Assembly: GCF_947492535.1 (NCBI RefSeq)
Contig: NZ_CANLNH010000020.1
Coordinates: 1 to 64,000, forward strand
Direction: 5' to 3'
From: an uncultured Dokdonia sp.
GTDB taxonomy: Bacteria > Bacteroidota > Bacteroidia > Flavobacteriales > Flavobacteriaceae
Length of the DNA: 64,000 bases
Shown here: piece after piece, positions 8,672 through 19,300 of the stretch
How the letters are laid out: each line of letters opens with the position of its first letter
Numbering within the stretch: position 1 is the first letter of the stretch
Made by a program: the position numbers and the translations under genes
The notes under the pieces: model-generated
The model's input: only the letters and a program-made list of their open reading frames with translations
Databases searched by the model: none
What the model was told of the DNA's origin: nothing

Positions 8672-8699
8672 AAAACCGAGCTTTTAGCTCGGTTTTTTT
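8672..8699 (+). terminator. Rho-independent terminator after sucB
   Basis: AAAACCGAGC, loop TTTTA, GCTCGGTTTTTT: a GC-containing stem followed by a T run, 23 bases after the sucB stop. Confidence 0.9.
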
Positions 8700-8863
8700 A
8701 TGTTGAATAATTTTATCTTAAGAAGATAGTAATGTGTGAAATTGGTATGAATTTAATAGCAGTATAAGGTGTATTGACTAGTAAAAAAAGATAAAAGAGA
8801 TTGCAAAAATGTAAATACCCAATATCTTTAGATGATATAAAACTACAACTAAAAATAAAGAAT

Positions 8864-9358
8864 ATGAAAGAATCAATTATTGCAAATTTTGAACAGGAAA
8901 TGAATACGACACGTCGTTTTTTTGACGTGATATCGGATGAATTTTTTGCGTACCAACCTCACGAGAAATCAATGGATGCAACAAAACTCATGAATCATAT
9001 AGCTAATATTCCAGCTATTGTTCCAGCAATTTCGGGTGCGTCAAGTCTTGATTTTAGTCAAGTACCACCTTCTGAGCCTGCCAAAACAAAAGAAGCAATT
9101 ATTGAACTTTTTGAAACGAATGTAACACAAGCAAAAGAAGCGTTGAGTCAATTGCCAGAAGCACAACTTACAGCTCCTTGGTCATTAAAAAATGGCGAGA
9201 CTACTTATATAAATAATGCTCCTAAACAAGATGTAATACGTAATTTAATAATTAGCCACACGATACATCACAGAGCACAATTAGGTGTATACTTACGCAT
9301 GAATAATCTAAAAGTACCAGCATGTTATGTGGCGTCTGCAGATGAGAGCCTTATATAA
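8864..9358 (+). CDS. DinB-superfamily (damage-inducible/YfiT-like) protein
   Basis: I chose the ATG at 8864 (MKESIIANFEQEMNTTRRFF). An upstream TTG at 8801 would add 21 residues that do not resemble the family. The result is about 164 aa, normal for the DinB four-helix-bundle superfamily. These proteins carry a metal-binding His triad: here a His in LMNHIANIP near residue 47 and a pair in SHTIHHRAQL near the C-terminal helix. Members act as thiol-dependent transferases or have unknown roles, and 'DNA damage-inducible' is only a historical name. Single gene, ending at a bidirectional terminator. Confidence 0.75.
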   Translation: MKESIIANFEQEMNTTRRFFDVISDEFFAYQPHEKSMDATKLMNHIANIPAIVPAISGASSLDFSQVPPSEPAKTKEAIIELFETNVTQAKEALSQLPEAQLTAPWSLKNGETTYINNAPKQDVIRNLIISHTIHHRAQLGVYLRMNNLKVPACYVASADESLI

Positions 9359-9385
9359 CATAACTTAGTATACATCTATATCAAT

Positions 9386-9418
9386 AAAAGACCGAACAAT
9401 TACGTTCGGTCTTTTTTG
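9386..9418. terminator. Bidirectional terminator between dinB-like gene and first surface-protein gene
   Basis: AAAAGACCGAAC, loop AATTAC, GTTCGGTCTTTTTT. The stem has A-run and T-run on either side, so it can serve both convergent genes. Decayed relatives of the same stem lie beyond the other two surface-protein genes (14691-14723 and 22207-22240). Confidence 0.85.
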
Positions 9419-9485
9419 TAAATGACTTAAAGATCCCCCAATCAATAAGCCATTTTGAGGATGAGTGTTCAACATAGTTGTAGAC

Positions 9486-11030
9486 CCTTCCTGTTATCGT
9501 AAGATTAATTTTTTAATAATTGTATTTTCTTGTGAGGTGATCTGCATAAAATACATCCCTCTGGCAAGTTCACTTACATCCATGGTTTGTGTTTGATTAA
9601 AATTCGTTAGATCGATACGCTTGATGATTTTTCCATTCACATCAGTAATTACCGCATTTTCAAGAGTTGAGGTTCCAGTATATGCGAGTGTCACCTGACC
9701 CTGTGATGGATTTGGATACAGGGTAATTACGCTTTCGCGAAAGCTTTCTTCGCCTGCATTCAATACGTCACGATCTTGGAACACAATCGTGAATCTATCT
9801 GTATATACCCCTTTCTGAGCCGTAAACGTATAGGATTGCTCGTTTAGGTTAACAATCGTATTTGACAGATGATCAATGATAAAAACAGATGCGTTTCCTA
9901 TAGCGATTCCTTCAAGATTGCCAATGCTTATGGTGTATGGTGTTGCTTCTTCGATAGACGTTGAAAAACCAAGCGCAATTTCCATTTCAGGATCAAAAGC
10001 TTCTCTTGCCTGAATGCCTAAAAGTTCCCCAGAATCTAGGGTTGTAAATAAGGACAAGAAGGTCCCCACTCGCGGACTATCATACCCTTTGTCAATTGCG
10101 GGAGTGGCATTAGTTGTAAAGCCAATACCTGTTTGTGCAATCGCTTCGTCAAAAGCTGTTGTAGTCAAATTGAGCCATAGTTTATCAATATCGGTACTGG
10201 TTTCAGCGTTTCTAAAGCCATCATTATTTCCAGTAACACGGATGCTATTGGTAAATACAACAGGTGTTCCAGCAACCATTTCGGCTTGATCTGCTTTGAT
10301 GCCAAATCCTTGTCCAGAGGCCATAAACTGACTAGGAGATGTTCCTCCATTTACGGCAGCAATTCCCATCATGGCATTACGAATAGAAATATCATTCATA
10401 GAGAAGTTACTCGTTCCAAAACCGGGTAAGTCTGACGTAGGATTGGTGATATGATCCCAATAGTACACTTCGTTTATCGCATCATTAGCATTGATAAAAG
10501 CAGTGACATCTATCGCCGAAGCATATGGATTTCCTAATAGATTATAGTTGTTGGTAGTCGCTGGGCCATTGTAATTAATCGGCACGGTAATCGTTCCTGA
10601 GTTTAAGGTTCCCGGATTCATGACATCTTGTGTATAGGTAAGGGTATAGGCACCATCTCCTACATTGGGTTCTGGTTGTGGGAATATGAGTTGTCCGATA
10701 CCTGCACTTGGTAAAGCAGTACTTCCAGTGACAGGTAATAAATAATCATTGTTATCATCAAGGAAGTTTTCTGAAAACTCAAATTCTGGGAACTCCACAA
10801 AGTCAATTGTAAAAGGTACAAAGTTACTTGGTATGATACTAAAAACGGCTCTAGAATTTCCATAGACTCGATCTCTAGCTTCGGCAGTAACGGGACTACT
10901 CATGGCTACAAAATTACGATCGTCTATGATTGGGGTTGTTTTCGCGACAGCTATAGATCCATTATTGATAGTCACAGCATCTTCTTCTACCTGTACGATG
11001 CTTCCTGCGTTAGCTACATTTATGGCACCG
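9486..11030 (-). repeat. Shared surface-protein 3' module, copy 1
   Basis: About 1.5 kb encoding the C-terminal ~500 residues of the BspA-type protein. It is highly similar at DNA and protein level to 14783-16325 and 22313-23850. The left end extends into the 3' flank, where a short GATCCCCCAATC-type sequence is shared. The right boundary is approximate, placed where similarity fades (near the codons for AGSIVQV). Confidence 0.85.
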
Positions 11031-14000
11031 TTAGTATTAACAGTGATATCTCCTTGGGTTTGCACATACGTGTTGTCTGCTATTGTAAGCGTAGCAAGCG
11101 CAGTATCACCTTGTACTTCTAGGGTGTTTACATCAAGATTTCCATTTGTGGCGGTGTTATAATCGCCGGCAATGATGGCCATATCATTTTGTCCGGGTAC
11201 ATTTGGAGACCACATAGAACCGTCCCATGTCGTCATAATACTAGGACAAATAATGGCATGAAAATCGTTATAATTAGCACTATTGGTATAAGTATCTAAT
11301 GCATCACAAGGGACTGTGAGCGTAAGATCTGAGCGATTAGGAGTGGTGAATTGTGCAAAACTATTAGACTCTATTGTAGGAGGAGTAGCACCTAAAAAGG
11401 TCACACTATGCTCACCCGTACCAGGAGAAGAGGGTGCTGCAAATCCAAAAGCACTAGCACCTATACTTGTTACATTATTTCCAATAGTAACACTTGTTAA
11501 TTGATTAAAACCAAAAGCTCGCTCGCTTAGAGTTGTTACATTATTAGGAATGGTTACCGCAGTTAAGCCACAACTACCAAAAGCTGCTATTCCTATAGTT
11601 TCTACACTGCTAGGAATGGTAACTGCTGTTAATAAAGCTTCGCCTTGAGCAGCTCCTTGCCCCTCAAAAGTTTCTCGTTCTATACTAGTAATCTGGCTGG
11701 GTTCTTCAAAGTGAACACTGCTTAATCTATTAAATCGAAAAGCATTACGTGCTAAAACAGTTACACTGTTAGGTATATCAATACTCTCGAGTAAATTACG
11801 TTCAAAAGCAGCGTTTCCTATGCTAGTAACACTATCTGGAATGGTAACTTCTGTTAATGAATTAGTTTGAAAAACACGATCCCCTATAGTCGTTATGCTA
11901 TTAGGAATGGTAACCTCTGTTAGACCTTTACCAAAAAAGGTAAAATCATCTCCTCCAATAGCACCTATACTGGTTACACTATAGTCAATAGCATTGTTTG
12001 TTACTGTTGATGGAATGTTCACTACAGTACCTCCTGCCACATTATAATCTATAGCACTTACTGTAGATGGTGTGGTTTCTATATAGGTTATAAAATCAAC
12101 CGTAAACATAGTTGCTTCTCTTTCTCTAATTAAAGTAAAACTCCCTAAGTCCCAGCCTGCGCTTTCGTAGGCCTCTGTTGTGCCTATTGGGACTGTTATT
12201 TCAATAATTGTTGCTGATAAGGTAAAGTAATTATCATATGTAGGTATGTTGTCTGGTATAAATGAGTTTACCGAAGTTAAATTAGGGTTATTAGCAAAAG
12301 CAAATCCTCCAATACTCGTTACACTTCTCGGAATCGTAATTTCTGTTAAGTTATTATCAAAAAAAGCTGCTTGCTCAATACTAATTACACCATCAGGAAT
12401 CGTTACCTCTGTTAGGCCGTTAAGGAAAAAAGCTTCTGTACCTATGCTTGTTACATTATAATTAACTCCATTATTTGCTACAGTAGCAGGAATCGTAACA
12501 ACAGTCCCTCCTGCATCATTGTAATCAAATACTTTTACCGTAGAGGGACTGGTTGTTTCGTAGGTTATATTGTTTATTGTAAATCTTCCTCCAAGTGTTT
12601 TAAACCCTGTCCAACCTGCATTTAAATAAGCTTCTCTTGTTCCAACAGGCACTTCTACGGTAATATTTTGTCGTATGTCTCCACCTGCTTCATCCGAAAA
12701 AATAGTAGTGTTATAAGTAGGGATATTTTCTTCAACATGTAAAGTTAATGTATCAACAAGCGGATTATCTGCAAAAGCACGATTTCCAATATTGGTAAGA
12801 CTATTTCCTAAACTAATTTCTCTTAATGAATTATTTAAAAAGGCATCTTCGCCTATACTCATTACACTATCAGGTATTGTAAGAAAAAATATTCTATTAT
12901 CTTCAAAAGCCCTTGAACCAATACTGGTTACACTATTTCCAAGAGTGATATCTTCTAGTGAATTACCAAAAAAAGCTCCATCACCTATAGTCTCTACACT
13001 ATCAGGGATCACAACTTCTAGTAAATCATTATTTACAAATGCGCTAGCTCCTATAGTAGTTATCGTATTTGGAATACTAACAGTTTCTAAGGATGAATTG
13101 TTACCAAAAGTACTAGCTTCTATACTTGTAATACTGTTTGGAATGATAACGCTTGTTATTGAATTAAGAAAAAAAGCTCTTTCTCCAATACTCGTAAGGC
13201 TATTAGGCAGGGTAATACTATTAATAAAATTACCTTCAAAAGCACTAGCACCTATACTTGTTACAGTATTTGGTATTACAACCCCTTCTATTATAGCACT
13301 ATTAAAAAAAGCAGCTTCTCCAATACTAGTTACCATCAAACTGGTACCATTATTCGTTACGCTTGATGGAATAGTGATACTTCCTTGGCTACCATTATTA
13401 TTATGTGCAATAGCACTTGCTGTAGTTGGAGAAGTTGGGGTGTAGGTTATATCATCAATAGTAAATGTTTGTTCTAGAATAGTAAAGGCATCCCAACCAG
13501 CATTTTCGTACGCATTTATAGTTCCGTTAGGTACTATTAAAGTAACATTTCCTGGAAAATCAACATAAAAATTGTACATAGGGATATTTGATGCAATATT
13601 TGATCTTATTGTGACAAGAGCTGAATTGTTACCAAAAGCTCCTATGCCAATGCTAGCTGAACTGGTAAGGATGTTGATATTTATTAATTCGTGGCCTGCA
13701 AAAGCGCGCGCTCCTATGCTACTTACGTTATCGGGAATAATAAGCTCTGTTAAATCACCAATTTCAAAAGCTTCTTCACCTATATTAACAACACTACTTG
13801 GAATGGTAAGACTTGTCAAGGTATTATTTACAAAAACTCTTTGTCCTATACTCGTTAAACTACTAGGGCTTTCAAAAATGACTGCACCTACCCCTAAAGG
13901 AAATAAATTACTATCACGAATTCCAGCAAAAGCACCGGCTCCCATACTCGTCACACCATTCCCTATTATAACGGTATTCATATTTCTGATACCAGAAAAA

Positions 14001-14428
14001 GCCCCATCACCTATAGTCTCTACGCTATTAGGAATTATAATAGTGCCCATTAAATTATGAGCAGTAAAAGCACCAACTCCAATACTAATTACACTATCCG
14101 GAATCGTAATACTTGTTAATAGACTCTCTCGAAAAGCTATATTTTCAATAGTCGTTACCGTATTTGGAATACTAACACTATTTAATTGGATTTGGTCAAA
14201 GGCTGCTTCTCCTATAGTAGTTACTGTATAATTAGTCCCATCATATATTACAGTAGGAGGAATAATAATGTTACTTGTACTAGTTGCTCGACCAGTGACT
14301 TTTACTGTAAATGGAAAAACAGTCGATGTTACTTCGTAATTTAAATCGTCTCTAGTAAAGGTGTCTTGTGCTTGTAAAGCATTTGTGATACTAGTAATGC
14401 AAATAATAATAAGTAGTATTCTTTTCAT
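9494..14428 (-). CDS. Giant T9SS-secreted BspA-type leucine-rich-repeat surface protein
   Basis: 1644 aa. A signal peptide (residues 1-20, ending LQAQ) precedes about 1000 residues of BspA-like LRR_5 repeats. The repeats are roughly 23 aa each with the pattern VTIPxSVTSIGxxAFxxN, organised as several blocks that each begin with FTIDDITYTPTSPT-like sequence. Residues from about 1133 to 1644 form a module nearly identical in the next two genes. It ends in a type A T9SS sorting domain (YPNPSQGQVTLAY ... GMYFMQI ... KKLILR). BspA repeats in other bacteria mediate adhesion and co-aggregation; the target here is unknown. The linker before the sorting domain (SFRESVITLYPNP) is encoded by a copy of the dispersed palindrome. 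The upstream region carries three helically phased TACGTA boxes. Confidence 0.92.
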   Translation of the reverse strand: MKRILLIIICITSITNALQAQDTFTRDDLNYEVTSTVFPFTVKVTGRATSTSNIIIPPTVIYDGTNYTVTTIGEAAFDQIQLNSVSIPNTVTTIENIAFRESLLTSITIPDSVISIGVGAFTAHNLMGTIIIPNSVETIGDGAFSGIRNMNTVIIGNGVTSMGAGAFAGIRDSNLFPLGVGAVIFESPSSLTSIGQRVFVNNTLTSLTIPSSVVNIGEEAFEIGDLTELIIPDNVSSIGARAFAGHELININILTSSASIGIGAFGNNSALVTIRSNIASNIPMYNFYVDFPGNVTLIVPNGTINAYENAGWDAFTILEQTFTIDDITYTPTSPTTASAIAHNNNGSQGSITIPSSVTNNGTSLMVTSIGEAAFFNSAIIEGVVIPNTVTSIGASAFEGNFINSITLPNSLTSIGERAFFLNSITSVIIPNSITSIEASTFGNNSSLETVSIPNTITTIGASAFVNNDLLEVVIPDSVETIGDGAFFGNSLEDITLGNSVTSIGSRAFEDNRIFFLTIPDSVMSIGEDAFLNNSLREISLGNSLTNIGNRAFADNPLVDTLTLHVEENIPTYNTTIFSDEAGGDIRQNITVEVPVGTREAYLNAGWTGFKTLGGRFTINNITYETTSPSTVKVFDYNDAGGTVVTIPATVANNGVNYNVTSIGTEAFFLNGLTEVTIPDGVISIEQAAFFDNNLTEITIPRSVTSIGGFAFANNPNLTSVNSFIPDNIPTYDNYFTLSATIIEITVPIGTTEAYESAGWDLGSFTLIREREATMFTVDFITYIETTPSTVSAIDYNVAGGTVVNIPSTVTNNAIDYSVTSIGAIGGDDFTFFGKGLTEVTIPNSITTIGDRVFQTNSLTEVTIPDSVTSIGNAAFERNLLESIDIPNSVTVLARNAFRFNRLSSVHFEEPSQITSIERETFEGQGAAQGEALLTAVTIPSSVETIGIAAFGSCGLTAVTIPNNVTTLSERAFGFNQLTSVTIGNNVTSIGASAFGFAAPSSPGTGEHSVTFLGATPPTIESNSFAQFTTPNRSDLTLTVPCDALDTYTNSANYNDFHAIICPSIMTTWDGSMWSPNVPGQNDMAIIAGDYNTATNGNLDVNTLEVQGDTALATLTIADNTYVQTQGDITVNTNGAINVANAGSIVQVEEDAVTINNGSIAVAKTTPIIDDRNFVAMSSPVTAEARDRVYGNSRAVFSIIPSNFVPFTIDFVEFPEFEFSENFLDDNNDYLLPVTGSTALPSAGIGQLIFPQPEPNVGDGAYTLTYTQDVMNPGTLNSGTITVPINYNGPATTNNYNLLGNPYASAIDVTAFINANDAINEVYYWDHITNPTSDLPGFGTSNFSMNDISIRNAMMGIAAVNGGTSPSQFMASGQGFGIKADQAEMVAGTPVVFTNSIRVTGNNDGFRNAETSTDIDKLWLNLTTTAFDEAIAQTGIGFTTNATPAIDKGYDSPRVGTFLSLFTTLDSGELLGIQAREAFDPEMEIALGFSTSIEEATPYTISIGNLEGIAIGNASVFIIDHLSNTIVNLNEQSYTFTAQKGVYTDRFTIVFQDRDVLNAGEESFRESVITLYPNPSQGQVTLAYTGTSTLENAVITDVNGKIIKRIDLTNFNQTQTMDVSELARGMYFMQITSQENTIIKKLILR
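9731..9744. repeat. Dispersed palindrome in surface gene 1
   Basis: Perfect core, read SFRES just before the T9SS sorting domain. The homologous copies are at 15027 and 22551. Confidence 0.95.
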
Positions 14429-14454
14429 AACAATAGGGATGTTAGTTTAGGATG

Positions 14455-14521
14455 TAAAAGTAGGTGTAAGCGTTTTCTTTACCTATACGTACCTCCTGCA
14501 AAAATTACGTAGGGGTACGTA
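14455..14521 (-). promoter_or_regulatory. Control region with three phased TACGTA boxes (surface gene 1)
   Basis: TACGTA occurs at 14486, 14506 and 14516, spacings of 20 and 10 bp, so all three face the same side of the helix. On the minus strand the block reads ACTACGTACCC, CTACGTAA, then TTTTTGCAGGAGGTACGTA. A near-consensus -7 (TACTTTTA, 14455-14462) lies 23 bp downstream of the last box, so the box would sit over the -33 region. Binding by an activator is inferred. Confidence 0.6.
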
Positions 14522-14645
14522 GTCTTTGAAGTTGAAAAATGAAGTCGAAATTGAAGATGAAAATATGAGATTTCCGCCTTCACGGAAATGAAGAGAGGAT
14601 AGAATATAGATTTTAAAAAGCTATCTAAAAGCAACTTAATACGTC

Positions 14646-14666
14646 ATTCTGAATTCATTTCAGAAT
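14646..14666. repeat. REP-like inverted repeat, copy A
   Basis: ATTCTGAA, loop TTCAT, TTCAGAAT. The same element, within a longer shared stretch, is at 21839-21859 and 28173-28193. Confidence 0.8.
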
Positions 14667-14690
14667 CTCATCACACTAGTTGTCAAACTA

Positions 14691-14723
14691 AAAAAGACCG
14701 AACCTATGTTCAGCCTCTTTTTT
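14691..14723 (-). terminator. Degenerate terminator after surface gene 2
   Basis: Imperfect stem related to the perfect one at 9386-9418 (AAAAAGACCGAAC ... GTTCAGCCTCTTTTTT), with A-rich and T-rich flanks. Mismatches in the stem make its strength doubtful. Confidence 0.45.
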
Positions 14724-14782
14724 AAAATGGTTTAGTGATCCCCCAATCCATATTCCATTTTAGCCTATTCTTATTTTAGAAA

Positions 14783-16325
14783 TATACAATTATCGTAAAA
14801 TTAATTTTTTAGTAACCGTATTTCCTTGTGATATGATCTGCATAAAATACATGCCTCTCGCAAGATCGCCTAGATCCATAGTTTGTGTTTGATTAAAATT
14901 CGTTAGATCAATACGTTTGATGATTTTTCCGTTGATGTCTGTAATCACGGCGTTTTCAAGTGTTGAAGTTCCGCTATATGCCAGTGTTACCTGACCCTGT
15001 GACGGGTTAGGGTAGAGGGTAATTACGCTTTCGCGAAAGCTATCTCCGTCTGCACTCAATACCTCGCGATCTTGGAAAACCATCGTGAATCTATCTGCAT
15101 ATATTCCTTTCTGAGCCGTAAACGTATAGGATTGCTCGTTTAGGTTAACAATCGTATTTAACAGATGATCAATGATAAAAACAGATGCGTTTCCTATAGC
15201 GATTCCTTCAAGATTGCCAATGCTTATAGTGTACGGAGTTATTTCTTCGATAGATGTTGAAAAACCAAGGGCAATTTCCATTTCAGTATCAAAAGCTTCT
15301 CTTGACTGAATGCCTAAAAGTTCCCCAGAAGCTAGGCTTGTAAATAGGGACAGGAAGGTCCCCACTCGCGGACTATCATATCCTTTGTCAATACTTGGTG
15401 TGGCATCAGAGGTAAAACCAATGCCTGTTTGTGCAATCGCTTCGTCAAAAGCCGTTGTGGTCAAATTGAGCCATAGCTTATCAATATCGGTACTGGTTTC
15501 AGCGTTTCTAAACCCATCATTATTTCCAGTCACACGGATGCTATTGGTAAATACGATAGGTGTTCCAGCAACCATTTCTGCTTGATCTGCTTTGATGCCA
15601 AACCCTTGTCCAGAGGCCATAAACTGTCCAGGAGGTGTTCCACCATTCACGGCGGCAATTCCCATCATGGCATTACGGATAGAAATATCATTCATGGAGA
15701 AGTTACTGGTTCCAAAACCAGGAAGATCAGATGATGGCATCGAGATATGATCCCAATAGTATACTTCATTTACCGCATCATTGGCATTAATAAAGGCAGT
15801 CACATCTATTGCCGAAGCATATGGGTTTCCTAATAGATTATAGTTATTGGTGGTTGCAGGACCATTATAGTTGATCGGTACCGATATGGTTCCTGAGTTT
15901 AAGGTTCCTGGATTCATAGGACTTTGTGTGTAGGTAAGGGTATAGGAACCATCTCCTACATTCGGTTCTGGTTGTGGAAATATGAGTTGTCCGATACCTG
16001 CTGCTGGTGTTGTAGTACTTCCAGTAACAGGCAATAGATAATCATTATTATCATCTAGGAAATTTTCTGCGAACTCAAACTCTGGGAACTCCACAAAGTC
16101 AATATCAAATGGTACAAAGTTACTTGGGATGATGCTAAAAACCGCTCTAGAATTTCCATAGACTCGATCTCTAGCTTCAGCAGTCACTGGACTACTCATG
16201 GCTACAAAATTACGATCATCTAAGGTTGGGGTTGTTTTCGCGACAGCTATACTTCCATTATTTATGGTGACAGCATTCTCATCTATTTGTACCACACTTC
16301 CTGTGTTAGCTACATCTAGTGTTCC
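14783..16325 (-). repeat. Shared surface-protein 3' module, copy 2
   Basis: About 1.5 kb, highly similar to 9486-11030 and 22313-23850. Similarity to copy 3 continues further upstream, to about 16500 (a domain beginning near TTYTTAGGWDNGTP), which copy 1 has in diverged form. Confidence 0.85.
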
Positions 16326-19300
16326 GTTTATAATAATATTATTCTCTACGCTTACAGAGTTACCATCTGCCACGGTAAGCGTTGCACCGCTATTAATAAT
16401 AAGTTCGCAAGCTGTGATATCACCAAGCCCTACAGTTGACGTATTGTAATCTTCGGCAATAATAGCTCTTGTGGTTGCATTTGGGGTTCCATTGTCCCAA
16501 CCTCCTGCTGTTGTATAGGTGGTCGTGGTAGGACAACTAGTCCCTGCAGAAAATACATTCACAAACGCATTGCACGTATTTACATTTCCATGTATGTCGG
16601 TTACGGTATACATTACTGGGTTTGATCCTATATCTGCTGTGGTAAATGTGGTTTGATCCATGGTAATAGAGGCAATTCCGCAGGCATCAAAAACAGCTAA
16701 ATTTTCGTTGATTACCGCAGAACCATCTGATTCGGTAAGGGTTTCGGTCCAGTTTGCAGTGGCAAATTGCCCTTGAAAGCTTGGTTGAAAGTTAGTAATG
16801 GTGGTCGTCGCAGGACCAAAGGTGTTATCTAGCGTAAAGGCCCTAAATCCAAAAGTGTCACCATTACTTAACATTACGGCTTCTGTACCCGATTGATTGA
16901 ATTCATCACCAGCGATATCCGTTAGTTCTGTAAAAACACCATTGAGGAGATATCCAAAAGGGTCAAACTCTGCGCCATCATCGGTTGCGTATGTCCAATC
17001 AAAAGTGATGGTAACATCTTCGGTGATAGGCACTGTAATATCAGAACTTCCTGGTAAATTTGAATCATTATTTCCACTTACAAGGACTACTTCAAAAGTT
17101 GCTAAGTCAGCTAAAACAGTTGCTGGATCTAAGGTAATTGTACCACTCATGTCGAGATCTACGGTGAGATCCTGACAATTAATCGTAGGAGCAATGTTGT
17201 CTTCTACCGTAACCATCGCAGTACAGGTATCTATATTACCACTACCGTCATCTACAGTGAGTGTGACCATTTGTGGGGTTCCTACATCTGCACAACCAAA
17301 AGTAGTACGACTTACACTAAGATTTATACTATTACAATCATCTGTACTACCCCCATTTATATCCTCAGGATTAAGGGTAGCCATACCATTTGCATCCAGT
17401 TGTAAGGTAAAAGGTTGACACACTGCAACAGGTGGTGTGCTATTAGCAACAATAACATTAAAAGAGCATGTTGCCACATTTCCAGCAGCATCTACTGCTT
17501 CAAAAGTAACTACAGTAGTTCCTGATGGAAAAAATTCGCCAGAAGCAAGGCCTGCTACTTGAGTAACAGTAGCTGTTGAACAATTATCTGTTGCGGTAGG
17601 GGTTGTGAAAGTTGCTATAGCTCCACAATCTGTTGGGTTTGTTGGTTCAGGAACCATGATGTCTGTAGGGCAATCTGAAATTACAGGCGGTATGTTTTCA
17701 GTACCTATATCTATGATATCCCAATTAAAATTATCTATGATAGATTGTCTAGCAGCTTCTGCAGTACAGTATCCGCTATTTCCTGCATCAAATTCTACAT
17801 CATTTTGAAGTGTTTGTGTGCTCCAACCTGTGAGTAGACTGTCATAATTATCACTAGAAAGTGTAACGCCAAAAAACATAGCCGTCATATTGCTTACACT
17901 TTCTACATTCCAACTGCTTATATTTTGATCAAAGCTTGTTGCCTCATTGAACATAAATTCCATATTCACAACACTCGCTGTAGTTGCTCCCCAGCCTCCA
18001 ATAGGCATATTAAAAGAGGTTGCACCAGAGAACATACCAGCCATTAATTGTACATTGCTTACATTCCATCCACTTATATCTTGATTAAATGCGGTAGCTC
18101 CTTCAAACATGTTAGTCATATCCGTCACATTTCCTAAGCGTGTTGCCCATTGATCCAGAGGTTGATTAAATGCAGTCGCATCAGAAAACATAAAAGCCAT
18201 ATTGCTTACATTACTTACATTCCAAGTATTGATATCTCTATTAAAAGCGGTGCCTTCAAATACCCCTACCATATTGGTCACTGTGGTTACATCCCAGTTT
18301 TCTATAGCGCCATTAAAAGCAGTAGCGCCTCTAAACATAGATGCCATATCATCTGCACTTCCTAAACGAGTTCCCCAAGCACTTAAATCTTGATTAAACG
18401 CAGTGGCGCCATCAAACATAAAAGCAAAAACGCTTACATTGCTCACATCCCAATTACTTATATCTTGATTAAAGGAGGTGTTTCTAAACATCCCATTTAG
18501 ATTCTGTACATTGCTCACATCCCAGTCTCCAATATCCTGATTTATAGCAGTAGCTCCATCAAACATTCCAGCCATGCTAGTAACTTGAGATAAATCTGGG
18601 GAGTCGGGTGCGTTTATAACCAAATTGGTACATCCATGAAAAGCCCTTGCCATCGAATTCCATACTGGATTTCCCCAATTTTCTACAGTAAGGATTTTCT
18701 CGCGGTCTCCTCCATTATTAAAAAATATCGTTGGGAATGTTCCAGAAATCGTTACTGTATAGGTTCCTGTTGTGGGGTATGTATGAGTAATCGCTCCACT
18801 TACATTGGTGTCAGGCGTAGACATATCTCCCCAATCTACGGTATAGTTGCCTCCAATAGCAGGTATGGTAATCTGGTTGTCATTAGAAGTACCTGGGTTA
18901 TCAGTTTTCCAAGTGGTTATAAATTCTGACATTTCAGTAAACACTTCTATGGTATCACTGGCAGTAGCAGCACAACCGTTATCATCTGTAAATGTAAAGG
19001 CAATTGTATGCGTACCTAAGCCTGCAACTGCTGGATCAAAGCTATAGGTAGTTCCATTGGCATCCATGGTAACACCTGAGCCAGTATATAGGCGAGAGCC
19101 AACAAAATCTGTAGTTGCAGTTCCTGTACCTGATAAGAAGTCTAGAAGATCTCCACCAACAGTAAAGTCAGTACCAGAGATGAAATTTATAGTTCCTGAA
19201 GCACCTATAATTGCAGTATCTGCAACGATATTTGGTGTTTGACCATTATCAAATGTTAGTGTTATAGTGTCGCCTAAAGCGGCTGCATTTACTAAATTTA

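Larger units (their letters stand above)
14429..14789. other. Intergenic region between surface-protein genes 1 and 2
   Basis: 361 bases without a gene. It contains the control region of the BspA-type gene (TACGTA boxes at 14486-14521 and a possible -7 at 14455-14462), a REP-like inverted repeat (14646-14666) and a degenerate terminator for the next gene upstream (14691-14723). Bases 14429-14695 are a near-copy of 21624-21888. Confidence 0.85.

Noticed and set aside
12792-13445. Long + strand frame of 217 codons opposite the BspA-type gene
   Set aside because: It mirrors the periodic codons of the leucine-rich repeats; the antisense of a regular repeat easily stays open. Same for 13572-14060 and 20734-21183.
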